Shown: positions 7,383 through 16,195 of the stretch, piece after piece | Layout: each line of letters begins with the position of its first letter | Numbering within the stretch: position 1 is the stretch's first letter | DNA from: Lysobacter sp. cf310 | Lineage (GTDB): Bacteria; Pseudomonadota; Gammaproteobacteria; Xanthomonadales; Xanthomonadaceae | DNA: 64,000 nucleotides | Assembly: GCF_900114355.1 (NCBI RefSeq) | Contig: NZ_FOSS01000002.1 | Coordinates: 62,001-126,000 of the forward strand | Direction of reading: 5' to 3' | Position numbers and translations under genes: made by a program | The notes under the pieces: model-generated | The model's database searches: none | The model's input: the letters and a program-made list of their open reading frames with translations, nothing else | What the model was told of the DNA's origin: nothing

Positions 7383-8492
7383 ATGACGATCCGCTTCGGC
7401 AGCACCGAAATCGCCCTGTCCCGCTACCTCTGGCTGTGGTCGGCGGTGGTGCTGGTGTTCGCGCTGCAGAGCTACATGCACGATGCGATCGGCGGCCACA
7501 CCTGGTCGATGTTCGACTATCTGCGCTGGTCGGCGATCCAGTGGTACACCTGGGCCGCGCTGGCGCCGCTGGTGTTCCGCCTGGCCGAGCGCTACCCGAT
7601 CCAGCCGCCGTTCCGCCTGGCCTCGTTCGGCACCCAGCTGCTCGCCAGCGCCGGAGTGACCCTGCTGGCGCTGGTGATCGGCGCGACGGTCTCGATGGTG
7701 ACCGAATCCAGCTCCTTCGCCGATCAGTTCGGCCAGTTCGTCGGCAAGCACACCGCCACCTGCCTGCTCACCTACTGGACCCTGCTGGCGGTCCAGCAGG
7801 CCCTGCATTTCCGCGCCGAGCAGGCGCGCCGCGAACTGGAGGCCAGCCGGCTCGCGACCGAACTGGCGCAGTCGCGCCTGCAGGTGCTCAAGACCCAGCT
7901 GCAGCCGCATTTCCTGTTCAACACCCTGCACGCGATCGTGACCCTGCTGGACGAGGACAAGGTCTCGGCCGAGGACATGCTGCTGCGCCTGAGCGATCTG
8001 CTGCGCGCGTTCCTGGAGGACTACGACGGCCAGGAAATCACCCTGCGCCGCGAGCTGGCCCTGCTCGATCTCTACCTCGGCATCCAGCGCATGCGCTTCA
8101 AGGACCGCTTGAGCACGCGCATCTACGTCGCCCCGGATACCCTCGACTGCGCGGTGCCCAGCCTGGTCCTGCAGCCCATCGTCGAGAACGCGATCCGTCA
8201 CGGCATCGGCCAGCGGGTGGGCGACGACTGCATCGAGATCGAGACCCGGCGCGAGGACGCCCAGCTCTGCATCGACGTGCGCAACCGCAACAGCAGCCTG
8301 GAGGAAGGCGGCGATCCGCTCGGTCACGGCATCGGCCTGTCCAACACCCGCCTGCGCCTGAAAGAGCTCTACGGCGAAGTCGCCGATATCCGCCTCGACA
8401 TGATCTGGCCCAGCGGCGTGGCCTGCCGCATCCGCCTGCCCTACCGCGAGATCGAGGAAGCCGACGAGGCGCCGGAGCACGTGGTCGCATGA
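7383..8492 (+). CDS. Sensor histidine kinase, LytS/YehU-like (HATPase 5TM/His_kinase type)
   Basis: 369 residues. The N-terminal third has about four membrane helices (from YLWLWSAVVLVFALQSYM on) with no separate sensory domain. A short coiled coil follows, then the His_kinase block with the phospho-acceptor His176 in QPHFLFNTLH. The ATPase N-box reads ENAIRHGIG and a G-box HGIGLSNTRLRL. This is the LytS/AlgZ family that phosphorylates LytTR regulators, one of which begins within its stop codon (ATGA). The signal is unknown. A second pair of the same design is encoded on the other strand about 8 kb away. Confidence 0.92.
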   Translation: MTIRFGSTEIALSRYLWLWSAVVLVFALQSYMHDAIGGHTWSMFDYLRWSAIQWYTWAALAPLVFRLAERYPIQPPFRLASFGTQLLASAGVTLLALVIGATVSMVTESSSFADQFGQFVGKHTATCLLTYWTLLAVQQALHFRAEQARRELEASRLATELAQSRLQVLKTQLQPHFLFNTLHAIVTLLDEDKVSAEDMLLRLSDLLRAFLEDYDGQEITLRRELALLDLYLGIQRMRFKDRLSTRIYVAPDTLDCAVPSLVLQPIVENAIRHGIGQRVGDDCIEIETRREDAQLCIDVRNRNSSLEEGGDPLGHGIGLSNTRLRLKELYGEVADIRLDMIWPSGVACRIRLPYREIEEADEAPEHVVA

Positions 8493-9265
8493 GCCTGACC
8501 GCGCTGGTGATCGACGACGAGCCGATCGCGCGCCATGCGATCGTGCGCCTGCTGCGCGACGATGCGCAGATCGAATTGCTGGGCGAGTGCGGCGACGGCG
8601 CCTCGGCGGTGGTCGCGATCCGCTCGCAGCGGCCCGACCTGGTGTTCCTGGACATCCAGATGCCGGCTATGACCGGCATGGACGTGGTCGCCGCGATCGG
8701 CGCCGAGCGCATGCCGGCCACGATCTTCGTGACCGCCTACGAGCAATACGCGGTGCGCGCCTTCGAGGCCAACGCGGTCGATTACCTGGTCAAGCCCTTC
8801 AGCCGCGAGCGCTTCGCCGCCACCCTGCAGCGCGCCAAGGCGCGCCTGAGCGCCGCCAGCGACGGCGGCGCCCTGGCCTCGGCGCAGATCCTGCAGGCGC
8901 TGGAGGCCCTGCGCCGCCGCGACGATTACCTGGAACGCATCCCGGTGCGCGTGGACGAGCGCCTGGTGTTCATCCCGGTCGAGGACATCGTCTGGATCAA
9001 GGCCAATCGCAACGTCGTCGAGCTCCATCTGGCCGACCGCGTGCACGAGCTGCGCGAGACCATGGCCGCGCTGGCCGCGCGCCTGGACCCGCGCCACTTC
9101 GCCCGCGTCCACCGTTCGGCGATCGTCAACGTGCGCCGCGTCCAGGCCATCCACCCCTGGTTCAACGGCCACCACGTGGTCACCATGGACACCGGCCAGC
9201 AGCTGCGCATGAGCCGCTACCAGCACGAAGCCTTCCTGCGCCTGGCGACGACGCGCCAGGAATGA
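8489..9265 (+). CDS. LytTR-family response regulator
   Basis: 258 residues. The receiver domain (about 1-120) has the acidic pair IDDEP, phospho-acceptor Asp55 in LVFLDIQMP, and the conserved Thr (FVTAYEQYAV) and Lys (YLVKPF). The C-terminal LytTR DNA-binding domain (about 155-255) contains VEDIVWIKANRNVVELHL, the RVHRSAIVN motif and RMSRYQHEAF. It overlaps the kinase gene by 4 nt, so the two are translationally coupled and form one system. LytTR regulators bind direct repeats near target promoters; none could be assigned here. It shares design with the LytTR regulator encoded at about 16.2-16.9 kb. Confidence 0.93.
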   Translation: MSLTALVIDDEPIARHAIVRLLRDDAQIELLGECGDGASAVVAIRSQRPDLVFLDIQMPAMTGMDVVAAIGAERMPATIFVTAYEQYAVRAFEANAVDYLVKPFSRERFAATLQRAKARLSAASDGGALASAQILQALEALRRRDDYLERIPVRVDERLVFIPVEDIVWIKANRNVVELHLADRVHELRETMAALAARLDPRHFARVHRSAIVNVRRVQAIHPWFNGHHVVTMDTGQQLRMSRYQHEAFLRLATTRQE

Positions 9266-9275
9266 GCGAGCCGCC

Positions 9276-9614
9276 CTAGGCCCGCTCGCGCTTGTTGGGT
9301 CCGCGATCCGGCGAGCGCATGCCCGACTTGTCGCAGAAATGGATCTCGTCGTGAGCGAACCGGACCATCTGTCCGCGCGGAAAACCCGCCACGCGCTCGG
9401 ACAGCTCCTCGAAGCCTTCGACCGCGCCCAGATAGTCCTGTCCGGGCGCGGCGGTGCGCACCCGCACGATCAACTGGTGATCGAGCTCGTCGCCCGCGTC
9501 GACGCGCAATATGACCTGATCGCCGACTTCGACCATCGGCGCGAGCTTGTCCTCACGCGAGGACCCGTAGCCCGCGAAGGCGAATTGAAACTCGCCGTCG
9601 TTCTTCTGAAACAT
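9276..9614 (-). CDS. Uncharacterised protein (112 aa)
   Basis: Not recognised. It starts MFQKNDGEFQFAFAGYGSSR, has a beta-rich central part (VGDQVILRVDAGDELDHQLI, then VRVRTAAPGQDYLGAVEGF) and a charged tail GMRSPDRGPNKRERA. The beta pattern and the word EGFEELSERVAGFPRGQ resemble small barrel domains such as PilZ-like folds, but no PilZ motif is visible. No signal peptide. It converges with the LytTR regulator gene with only 10 bases between. The upstream frame that extends past this ATG crosses the neighbouring gene in another frame and is rejected. Confidence 0.6.
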   Translation of the reverse strand: MFQKNDGEFQFAFAGYGSSREDKLAPMVEVGDQVILRVDAGDELDHQLIVRVRTAAPGQDYLGAVEGFEELSERVAGFPRGQMVRFAHDEIHFCDKSGMRSPDRGPNKRERA

Positions 9615-9681
9615 GGCTAGCCCCTGTTGGCCGCGATTGCGTAGGAATGGGGGTTGGATCGCCGCATCGCCACACTCCGGT

Positions 9682-9954
9682 TTACAGGGGTTCGTCCGCG
9701 CATTCCAGTGCAAGCAGCATCCACCTGATCCGCTGCTCGACCCGGGCGCGGATGTCGGCCAGCGCCAAGGCATGGCTTGCGCCGCCGGCGCCGACGATGG
9801 CCAGCGCGCTCCCGTCCACCCAGGCCTCGGGATCGAAGCGGCCGCCGCGGTGTCCGGCGATGCCGATTTCGTAGGGCACCCCACGATAACGCTCGAACAG
9901 GCGCTCATTGCTGATCCTGGCGTCCGCACCCGCTTCGACGGCGCGCCCTACCAT
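9682..9954 (-). CDS. Small uncharacterised protein (90 aa)
   Basis: Starts MVGRAVEAGADARISNERLF and continues RYRGVPYEIGIAGHRGGRFD, ending in a helical segment with LLALECADEPL. It is soluble. Its ATG overlaps the stop codon of the membrane-protein gene upstream (ATGGTAG), so the two are translationally coupled and probably act together. Third-position GC is high throughout. The product is not recognised. Together with the two genes before it, it makes a compact three-gene cassette of unknown role. Confidence 0.55.
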   Translation of the reverse strand: MVGRAVEAGADARISNERLFERYRGVPYEIGIAGHRGGRFDPEAWVDGSALAIVGAGGASHALALADIRARVEQRIRWMLLALECADEPL

Positions 9955-10286
9955 CCGTTGGTCGCCACGCTGACCAGGAACGCCACGCCGGCCACGGCGG
10001 TGATCCAGTAGGCCGCCAGCATCGCCGCGCGATGGCGCTCGCAATAGCGGATGCCACTGGCGTCCTGGCTGGAAACGAAGGCGTAGTCCTTCAGGTAGAG
10101 CATGGTCTCGCGCGCGCTGAACAGCGTGCGGTCCTGCCACAGCGGCGGCTGCGCCGCGTGCGCCCATTGCTTGGGATGTTTGCGCCGCAGGCGATGCAGA
10201 AAGCGCAGCGACACCGCGCTTTCCAGCGCCATGGCGAAGGCGAACAAGCCCAGGGCCAACAAGGTCAGGCCACCGCTCATCGGCAT
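9948..10286 (-). CDS. Small membrane protein with two helices (112 aa)
   Basis: Two hydrophobic helices are visible, one at the start (LTLLALGLFAFAMALESAV) and one near the end (AAYWITAVAGVAFLVSVA). Between them is a basic loop RFLHRLRRKHPKQWAHAAQ and the segment LFSARETMLYLKDYAFVSS. This looks like an inner-membrane protein with a cytosolic loop of about 55 residues. ATGs at MPMSGG and MSGG are both possible; the first is used. Its 5' end overlaps the preceding 67-aa gene by 10 bases and its 3' end overlaps the following 90-aa gene, a tightly packed cassette. Function unknown. Confidence 0.6.
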   Translation of the reverse strand: MPMSGGLTLLALGLFAFAMALESAVSLRFLHRLRRKHPKQWAHAAQPPLWQDRTLFSARETMLYLKDYAFVSSQDASGIRYCERHRAAMLAAYWITAVAGVAFLVSVATNGW

Positions 10287-10480
10287 GGCGCGGCCTGCTT
10301 TCTCCGCCACCGCGGGCCCAGCGCCGACGGCGCGCGCAAGATCCGTACAAGCGCGTTCAGGCGGCGCGGCGGCCAACCTTCGTTCTCCGCCGATTCGATG
10401 GCGGGACGGGAGTACGGGTCGGACTCGCGCGCGGCCGGAACGGTGTGGCGGACGACGCGGTGACGCTTGACCGGGTTCAT
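10277..10480 (-). CDS. Possible small basic protein (67 aa)
   Basis: A short frame starting MNPVKRHRVVRHTVPAARES with high third-position GC. It ends inside the start of the membrane-protein gene and so would be the first gene of the three-gene cassette. It has many Arg and no membrane helix or signal peptide. The ribosome site is weak, and Arg/Pro/Ala-rich composition is also what GC-rich noncoding DNA gives, so this is a candidate only. No family is recognised. Confidence 0.35.
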   Translation of the reverse strand: MNPVKRHRVVRHTVPAARESDPYSRPAIESAENEGWPPRRLNALVRILRAPSALGPRWRRKQAAPCR

Positions 10481-10776
10481 GAGATCGTCTCGCTGGAGCG
10501 GACAAGATCCCGTAGCACATGCTGTGCCGCAGCCCTTGAAGGCCCTTACAAACTAGCACCAACCGCCCTGACCCGCCGAAGTTTCGGACCGGCGGTCGGC
10601 GCCGCGTTCGGCCCGCCATCGCGCACGCACCGATGCAAGCGCTTAACGGTTCAGGATCTTGATCGGATCCGCCGCTGACGCGTTCTCCACGCCTCGGTGC
10701 GCACCATCCGATCTCGGCACTACTTCAGGAAAGCCCATGCGGGGTCGGCTGCATCCGTCGCTGCGCGAACGCGAAC

Positions 10777-13335
10777 ATGAGCCTGAGCGAATACCAGCGT
10801 AAACGCCGCTTCGACAAGACCCGCGAGCCGGCGGCGAAGGCGCGATCGCGGCACGGCGATCGGCCGCGGTTCGTCGTGCAGCTGCACCATGCGGGGCGTC
10901 GCCACTACGACTTCCGTCTGCAAGTGGGCGACGTGCTGAAAAGCTGGGCTGTGCCCAAGGGGCCGTCCTACGACCCCAAGGTCAAACGCATGGCCGTGGA
11001 GGTCGAGGACCATCCGCTCAGCTATGCCGCGTTCGAAGGCGAGATTCCCGAAGGCGAGTACGGCGCCGGACACGTCGCCCAATTCGATCACGGCGCCTGG
11101 ACCAGCGACCACGACGTCGAGACCCAGCTGGCCAAGGGCCATCTGCGTTTCGCCCTGCACGGGAAAAAACTCAAGGGTTCCTGGCACCTGGTGCGTTCCA
11201 GCAAGCCGGCGCGGCAGCCGCAGTGGCTGCTGTTCAAGGAGGCCGACGAGTATGCCAGCACCCTGGAAGCCGACGATCTGTTGGGCGACGTCACGCCCGC
11301 GCCCGCGGCGGACCGCAAACGCGCCGGTACCGGCAAACCGCACAAGCGCCGCCTGAGCGCCGTCGACGCGCCGACCCGACGACGACGCGTCGATTGGCAT
11401 GCGCTGGCGCTGGCGATCGACGGCGCCAAGCCAGCCCGCATCCGCGACCAGGCCTTCGACGCCCAACTCGCGCGCCTGCACGAGCGTCCGCCCAGCGGCG
11501 ACGACTGGGTGCACGAGATCAAATGGGACGGCTACCGCCTGCTGACGACGGTGGTCGACGGCGTGGTCAGGCTGTGGTCGCGCAGCGCCCTGGAATGGAC
11601 CCAGCGCCTGCCGGAGATCGTCTCGGCGGTGGAATCCCTGCGCCTGACCCAGGCCCAACTCGACGGCGAACTGATCGCCGGCGCAGGCACCAAGGCGGAC
11701 TTCAACCTGCTGCAGGGCATCCTGTCCGGCGAGAAGACCGGCGCTCTCACCCTGATGCTGTTCGACCTGCCGCACCTGGAAGGCGTCGACCTGCGCAAGG
11801 CCGCCCTGCTCGATCGCAAGCGCCTGCTCGCGCGCCTGCTCGAGCCGCCGCCCGCACGGCTGGGCCTGAGTTCGCACATCGCCGGCAACGGCGAAACCGC
11901 CTATGAGCTGGCCGCCGACCGACACTACGAAGGCATCCTCTCCAAGCGGGCCGACGGCGGCTATCACGCCGGCCGCAGCGACGACTGGCGCAAGACCAAA
12001 CGCTTGAGCAGCGACGAGTTCGCGGTGGTCGGCTACACCGCGCCCAAGGGCCGGCGCCAGGGCTTCGGCGCGCTGCTGTTGGCGCGCCCGGACGCGCGCC
12101 ACGGCTGGGTATATGCGGGCCGCGTCGGCACCGGATTTTCGGAAGGCTTGATCCGACAACTCGCGCCGCTGCTCGCACGCGGCGCGCAGGACAGCCCCAG
12201 CGTGCATGTGCCGCCGCACAGCACCGATCTGCGCGGCGCGCGCTGGTTCGAGCCGCGCGCGGTGGTCGAGGTCTACTACCGCGGCTACGGCGGCTACGGC
12301 CTGCTGCGTCAGCCCTCGCTCAAGGGCCTGCGTTCGGACAAGACGCCGGCCGACCTGGCCGATTCCGATCGCCCGCGCGCGCGACCCGCAGCGCAGGCCC
12401 CGGTCCCCACGCGCGCCGGCGCCAAGCGCAAGGCCGCGACAGCGGAGAACGAGATGCAACTCACCAGCCCGACCCGCGTCGTCTACCCCGATCGCGGCAC
12501 CACCAAACAGGATGTCGCCGACTACTACCAGGCCGTGATGGACTGGCTGCTGCCGGAACTGGTCGATCGTCCGGTCTCGGTGATCCGCTGCACCCAGGGC
12601 GCGGCACGGCCCTGCTTCTTCCAGAAGCACCGCATCGCCGGCCTGGAGCGCGTCGATGCGGTCGCGCTGAAGGAGGAGTCCGGCGCGCGCGCCGACTATC
12701 TGGTCATCCGCGACGCCTCCGGTCTGATGGAGCTGGTGCAGTTCAACGCCTTGGAGTTCCACCCCTGGGGCGCCCTCGCCGAAACCCCGGACCGCGCCGA
12801 CCGCATGGTCTTCGACCTGGATCCGGGTCCGGGCGTGGCCTGGTCCGAGATCGTCGCCGCGGCGCGCAAGATCCGCGCGCTGTTGGAGGCCTTGGAACTG
12901 CGCAGCTATGTACGAACCTCCGGCGGCAAGGGTCTGCACGTGGTCGTGCCATTGGCGCCGGCCTGCGACTGGTCGCAGGTGAAGCCGTTCGCGCACGGCT
13001 TCGCCGAGTCGATGGCGGCGGCCGAACCGCTCAAGTACGTGGCGACGGCGACCAAGAAATTCCGCCGCGACAAGATCTTCATCGACTACCTGCGCAACGG
13101 CCGCGGCGCCACCAGCGTGGCCTCGTTCTCGCTGCGCGCACGCACCGGCGCGCCGGTGGCGATGCCGCTGCGCTGGGAGGAGCTGGGGCGCGTCAAGGCC
13201 GGCGACGCCTTCGACATCGACTCCGCGCTGCGACGCCTCAAGCGCCTCAAGGCCCATCCCTGGGACGGCATCGAGCGCGTGTCGCAGGACCTGAACGGGG
13301 TGGACGCGCTGCTCGCGCGGCATCGGCAGGCCTGA
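10777..13335 (+). CDS. ligD: Multifunctional DNA ligase D
   Basis: 852 residues in the order 3'-phosphoesterase, ATP-dependent ligase, primase-polymerase. The phosphoesterase (about 30-160) shows FVVQLHHAGRRHYDFRLQVG. The ligase (about 210-530) has the adenylated Lys249 in EIKWDGYR and later LSKRADGGYHAGRSDDWRKT. The polymerase (about 560-845) has the metal-binding pair Asp680/Asp682 in MVFDLDPGPG. This is the order used in Pseudomonas LigD. The enzyme trims, fills and seals double-strand breaks together with Ku, encoded about 100 bases downstream on the same strand. All three active sites look intact. Two low-complexity linkers rich in Arg/Ala/Pro separate the modules. Confidence 0.97.
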   Translation: MSLSEYQRKRRFDKTREPAAKARSRHGDRPRFVVQLHHAGRRHYDFRLQVGDVLKSWAVPKGPSYDPKVKRMAVEVEDHPLSYAAFEGEIPEGEYGAGHVAQFDHGAWTSDHDVETQLAKGHLRFALHGKKLKGSWHLVRSSKPARQPQWLLFKEADEYASTLEADDLLGDVTPAPAADRKRAGTGKPHKRRLSAVDAPTRRRRVDWHALALAIDGAKPARIRDQAFDAQLARLHERPPSGDDWVHEIKWDGYRLLTTVVDGVVRLWSRSALEWTQRLPEIVSAVESLRLTQAQLDGELIAGAGTKADFNLLQGILSGEKTGALTLMLFDLPHLEGVDLRKAALLDRKRLLARLLEPPPARLGLSSHIAGNGETAYELAADRHYEGILSKRADGGYHAGRSDDWRKTKRLSSDEFAVVGYTAPKGRRQGFGALLLARPDARHGWVYAGRVGTGFSEGLIRQLAPLLARGAQDSPSVHVPPHSTDLRGARWFEPRAVVEVYYRGYGGYGLLRQPSLKGLRSDKTPADLADSDRPRARPAAQAPVPTRAGAKRKAATAENEMQLTSPTRVVYPDRGTTKQDVADYYQAVMDWLLPELVDRPVSVIRCTQGAARPCFFQKHRIAGLERVDAVALKEESGARADYLVIRDASGLMELVQFNALEFHPWGALAETPDRADRMVFDLDPGPGVAWSEIVAAARKIRALLEALELRSYVRTSGGKGLHVVVPLAPACDWSQVKPFAHGFAESMAAAEPLKYVATATKKFRRDKIFIDYLRNGRGATSVASFSLRARTGAPVAMPLRWEELGRVKAGDAFDIDSALRRLKRLKAHPWDGIERVSQDLNGVDALLARHRQA

Positions 13336-13436
13336 GCCCGCGCTCGTTCGGCGCGCCTTCAGCCGCATGAAACGGCGTTGACGCGCGGGCCCGTATCGTC
13401 GGTGGGCAGCGTCTTCGTCTACGCAAGGAAAACGCC

Positions 13437-14318
13437 ATGGCACGCCCCATCTGGACCGGCACTCTCTCTTTCGGCCTGCTCAATGTTCCGGTGTCCTTGA
13501 TGCCCGGCGAGCGCCGTACCGACCTGAGCTTCCGCATGCTCGACTCGCGCGACAAGAAGCCGATCCGCTTCGAGCGCGTGAACGCCGACACCGGCGAGGA
13601 GGTGCCCTGGAAGGACATCGTCAAGGCCTTCGAATACGACAAGGGCAGTTATGTCGTGATCGAGAAGGAAGACATCGCCGCGGCCGCGCCCGAGACCCAC
13701 GAGTCCATCGACGTGGAGGCCTTCGTCGGCCGCGAGGAGATCGGCACCCGCTACTACGAGAAGCCCTATGTGCTGGTGCCCGGCAAGAAGGCCGAAAAAG
13801 GCTACGTGCTGCTGCGCGAGACCCTCAGGGAAACCGACAAGGTCGGGGTGGCGCGGGTGGTGATCCGCACGCGCGAATACCTGTGCGCGCTGATCCCGGA
13901 GGGCGATGCCTTGATCCTGATGCTGTTGCGCTATCCGCAGGAGCTGGTCGATCCCGAAGAGTACAAGCTGCCCCATGCCGCCACCGGCCGCTACCGCATC
14001 GCGCCCAAGGAGCTGACCATGGCCAAGCAGCTGATCGAGTCCATGACCTCGCAGTGGAAGCCCGACGGTTATCACGACGAGTTCCGCAAGCGCCTGTCGG
14101 CGATCATCCAAAAGCGCATCAAGTCCAAAGGCAAGACCACCAAGATCGTCGAGGAGCCAGCCGAGCACGAGCACGCCGCGACCAACGTGGTCGACTTCAT
14201 GGCCCTGCTGGAGCAGAGCCTGAAGTCCAAGAAGCGCACGCCCGCGGCGAAGAAGGCCGCGCCCGCCAAGAAGGCCGCGAAGGCGACCAAGCGCCGTGTC
14301 AGCAAGCGAGCGTCTTGA
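13437..14318 (+). CDS. ku: Ku DNA end-binding protein
   Basis: 293 residues. It opens with ARPIWTGTLSFGLLNVPVSL, the bacterial Ku signature, and carries the beta-barrel/bridge region through about residue 250 (ETLRETDKVGVARVVIRTRE). The tail from about 255 is Lys/Ala-rich (KKRTPAAKKAAPAKKAAKA), as in many bacterial Ku proteins where it binds DNA and LigD. The homodimer rings broken DNA ends and recruits LigD. AAGGAAAACGCC before the ATG is a good ribosome site. It lies just downstream of ligD, completing the two-protein end-joining system. Confidence 0.97.
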   Translation: MARPIWTGTLSFGLLNVPVSLMPGERRTDLSFRMLDSRDKKPIRFERVNADTGEEVPWKDIVKAFEYDKGSYVVIEKEDIAAAAPETHESIDVEAFVGREEIGTRYYEKPYVLVPGKKAEKGYVLLRETLRETDKVGVARVVIRTREYLCALIPEGDALILMLLRYPQELVDPEEYKLPHAATGRYRIAPKELTMAKQLIESMTSQWKPDGYHDEFRKRLSAIIQKRIKSKGKTTKIVEEPAEHEHAATNVVDFMALLEQSLKSKKRTPAAKKAAPAKKAAKATKRRVSKRAS

Positions 14319-14449
14319 ACGAGGTTCATCTCGCCGATGGCGAACGGTTCACGTCGGTGACGGCGGGGTCAATGCGCGCGGGCGCACATGACGCGCGCTT
14401 GACTCGCGCAGGCGTATTGGACAGTCACACACGCCGAGTCCACTTTCCG

Positions 14450-15148
14450 ATGTCCATCGACGCCGCCCTGCGGCTCGCCAGCCGCGAGTACTATCCGCCG
14501 GTCCCCGAGCTGCTCCTGCTCGCGGGCCTGGAGGCTCGTCAGGCCCGCCCCGCGCGCGGCCCGCCGCAGGCGCTGGACGCGCTCGCGTCCCTGCAGGTCG
14601 ACATCGTTGCCGAAGTCGGCGCCTGCTTCCGTCAGGCGGTACGGCAACGCAATGCACCGCCTTACCATCGCGAGGCCCTGCTATCGACGGCGATCCAGCT
14701 CGATCGCCGCGGCGCGACCGCCTTGGTGGAGCGTTGCCTGCATGCCTTCCTCGCCCTGCATCACTACGGGCCGATCGCGCAGGTGCCCCTGCACGCCTGG
14801 GCCGATTACCTCACCTGCGCGGCTGCCGCCCGCACCGTGCTGCTGATCGGTGCGGCGCGGTACCGCGCCGATGCCGCGGCGTCGCGCCCCACGCATCGCC
14901 GACTGCACACCGTGACCGGCTGTTTCTGGGACATAGGCGAGGATGAACCGGTCGCCGGCATCGCCGGTTGGGTCACCCCGCACGCCGACGATCCGGGCCT
15001 GTTGATGTCGGCGCTGGTCGTCGGCGAACCACCGGCCTTGAACGAGTTGCGCATCGACGCGGTGCGCGCGTACGGCGCGCTGGCGGCCGCCTCGCTGGCG
15101 CAGCCGCATCGCATCAGCAGCCCCTACCGGATCGAAGCGGCCGCATGA
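14450..15148 (+). CDS. Uncharacterised protein (232 aa)
   Basis: Not recognised. It starts MSIDAALRLASREYYPPVPE and is largely helical in the first 140 residues (ALDALASLQVDIVAEVGACF, AQVPLHAWADYLTCAAAART). A beta-rich second half follows, with GCFWDIGEDEPVAGIAGWVT. There is no signal peptide or clear membrane span. An upstream in-frame extension from about 14371 is possible but has poor composition. It lies between ku and mgtC on the same strand, with 16 bases to mgtC, so it may be co-transcribed with mgtC. There is no evidence of a role in DNA repair. Confidence 0.6.
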   Translation: MSIDAALRLASREYYPPVPELLLLAGLEARQARPARGPPQALDALASLQVDIVAEVGACFRQAVRQRNAPPYHREALLSTAIQLDRRGATALVERCLHAFLALHHYGPIAQVPLHAWADYLTCAAAARTVLLIGAARYRADAAASRPTHRRLHTVTGCFWDIGEDEPVAGIAGWVTPHADDPGLLMSALVVGEPPALNELRIDAVRAYGALAAASLAQPHRISSPYRIEAAA

Positions 15149-15164
15149 AACGCGAGGAGCGCGA

Positions 15165-15644
15165 ATGAGCATGGATTGGATGGAGCAGCTGTGGGTGATC
15201 GTCGACACCGGTTACGCCATGGCGCTGGGCGGCTTGATCGGCCTGGAGCGCGAGTTGAAAGACCGCCCCGCCGGCTTTCGCACCCACATGCTGGTCGCGG
15301 GCGCCTCGGCCCTGCTGGTCGGCATCGGCCAGCTCAGCCTGGGCGACGCGCGCCTGGCGCCGCCAGGGCAGATCAGCACAGATCCGCTGCGCCTGGTCGA
15401 AGCGGTGATCGCGGGCGTGGCCTTCATCGGCGCCGGCACGATCTTTTCGCACCGCCGCGGCCAGGCCGTCGCCGGCATCACCACCGCCGCTTCGCTGCTG
15501 ATGGTGGCGGTGATCGGCGTCGCCTGCGGCTTCGGCTACCAGGCCCTTGCCTTCGCCGCGACCCTGTTGACCTTGCTGGTACTGGCCGTGCTCAACGTCC
15601 TGGAACGCCGCGCTAAGACCCACGACGAGCGGCCCGATCGCTGA
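15165..15644 (+). CDS. MgtC/SapB-family membrane protein
   Basis: 159 residues with four membrane helices. The family signature is near the start: GGLIGLERELKDRPAGFRTH, followed by MLVAGASALL, and then AGVAFIGAGTIFSHRRGQAVAGIT (shown here in two overlapping pieces: AGVAFIGAGTIF and HRRGQAVAGIT). It lacks the C-terminal cytosolic ACT-like domain of Salmonella MgtC, so it is the short SapB form. MgtC proteins help growth in low Mg2+ and inhibit F1Fo ATP synthase; the function of the short forms is less certain. GGAGCGCGA before the ATG is a good ribosome site. Confidence 0.88.
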   Translation: MSMDWMEQLWVIVDTGYAMALGGLIGLERELKDRPAGFRTHMLVAGASALLVGIGQLSLGDARLAPPGQISTDPLRLVEAVIAGVAFIGAGTIFSHRRGQAVAGITTAASLLMVAVIGVACGFGYQALAFAATLLTLLVLAVLNVLERRAKTHDERPDR

Positions 15645-15675
15645 ACCCGGCGTCCCGCGCATCGTTGCGGCCGCC

Positions 15676-16050
15676 TCAGCACTTACCGGCAGCCTTCAGC
15701 AGCGCGTTGCAGGTGCCGGAGCGCTGAGACTTGGGAGCCGACTGCCTGGCGCCCTTGCCGGTTTCGGTGCATACCGCTTCGGACACCGACTTCCCCAGTA
15801 CCGATACCGATCCGCCGACGAAGCAGTTGAACGTGCGCCCGCCGCTCGCCTTGACCTGGTAGCGCGTGGTGGTGCCCTCGTCCATGCGATTGGAAATCGT
15901 GAACTCGCCCGGCTCCATGCCCAAGGCGAAGCCCGTGCGCTGGACCAGTGCGTCGTCGCTGACTGCGAAGGACGCGCAGGCCGACAGCAGCGCAGACGCC
16001 GCGATCGCTGCGATGACGAACCGGGTCGAGGGTTTGTTGCCTATGCTCAT
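15676..16050 (-). CDS. Small lipoprotein (124 aa)
   Basis: Starts MSIGNKPSTRFVIAAIAASA and runs into the lipobox LLSAC, so Cys at about residue 24 is lipidated. The mature part has three more Cys (RTFNCFVGG, EAVCTETG, GTCNALLKAAGKC), likely paired in the periplasm. GGAGCGAGAC just before this ATG decides the start; an earlier frame adds 34 non-family residues. The C-terminus KSQRSGTCNALLKAAGKC is basic. No family is recognised. The gene converges with mgtC and follows the LytTR pair in the same direction after a 145-base gap. Confidence 0.7.
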   Translation of the reverse strand: MSIGNKPSTRFVIAAIAASALLSACASFAVSDDALVQRTGFALGMEPGEFTISNRMDEGTTTRYQVKASGGRTFNCFVGGSVSVLGKSVSEAVCTETGKGARQSAPKSQRSGTCNALLKAAGKC

Positions 16051-16195
16051 GTCTCGCTCCATGGCGAATGGAAGAGACTCGATCAAAACCCATTCGGCCA
16101 TCGCTGCGTGCGCATCGGGGACGAACGCCATTACCGCGTCGACGAACCGCACTCGCGCTGCGACAGGTGGCCGCGCTGTGCCGCTCTCGGCATCG

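Noticed and set aside
10720-13443. 907-residue open frame on the strand opposite ligD
   Set aside because: It is antisense to the intact ligD gene, the translation is an Ala/Arg/His-rich shadow, and ligD has correct family motifs throughout.
10777-15644. ligD-ku-mgtC segment as a defence island
   Set aside because: LigD and Ku are DNA-repair enzymes and MgtC is a membrane stress protein; no defence domains are seen.
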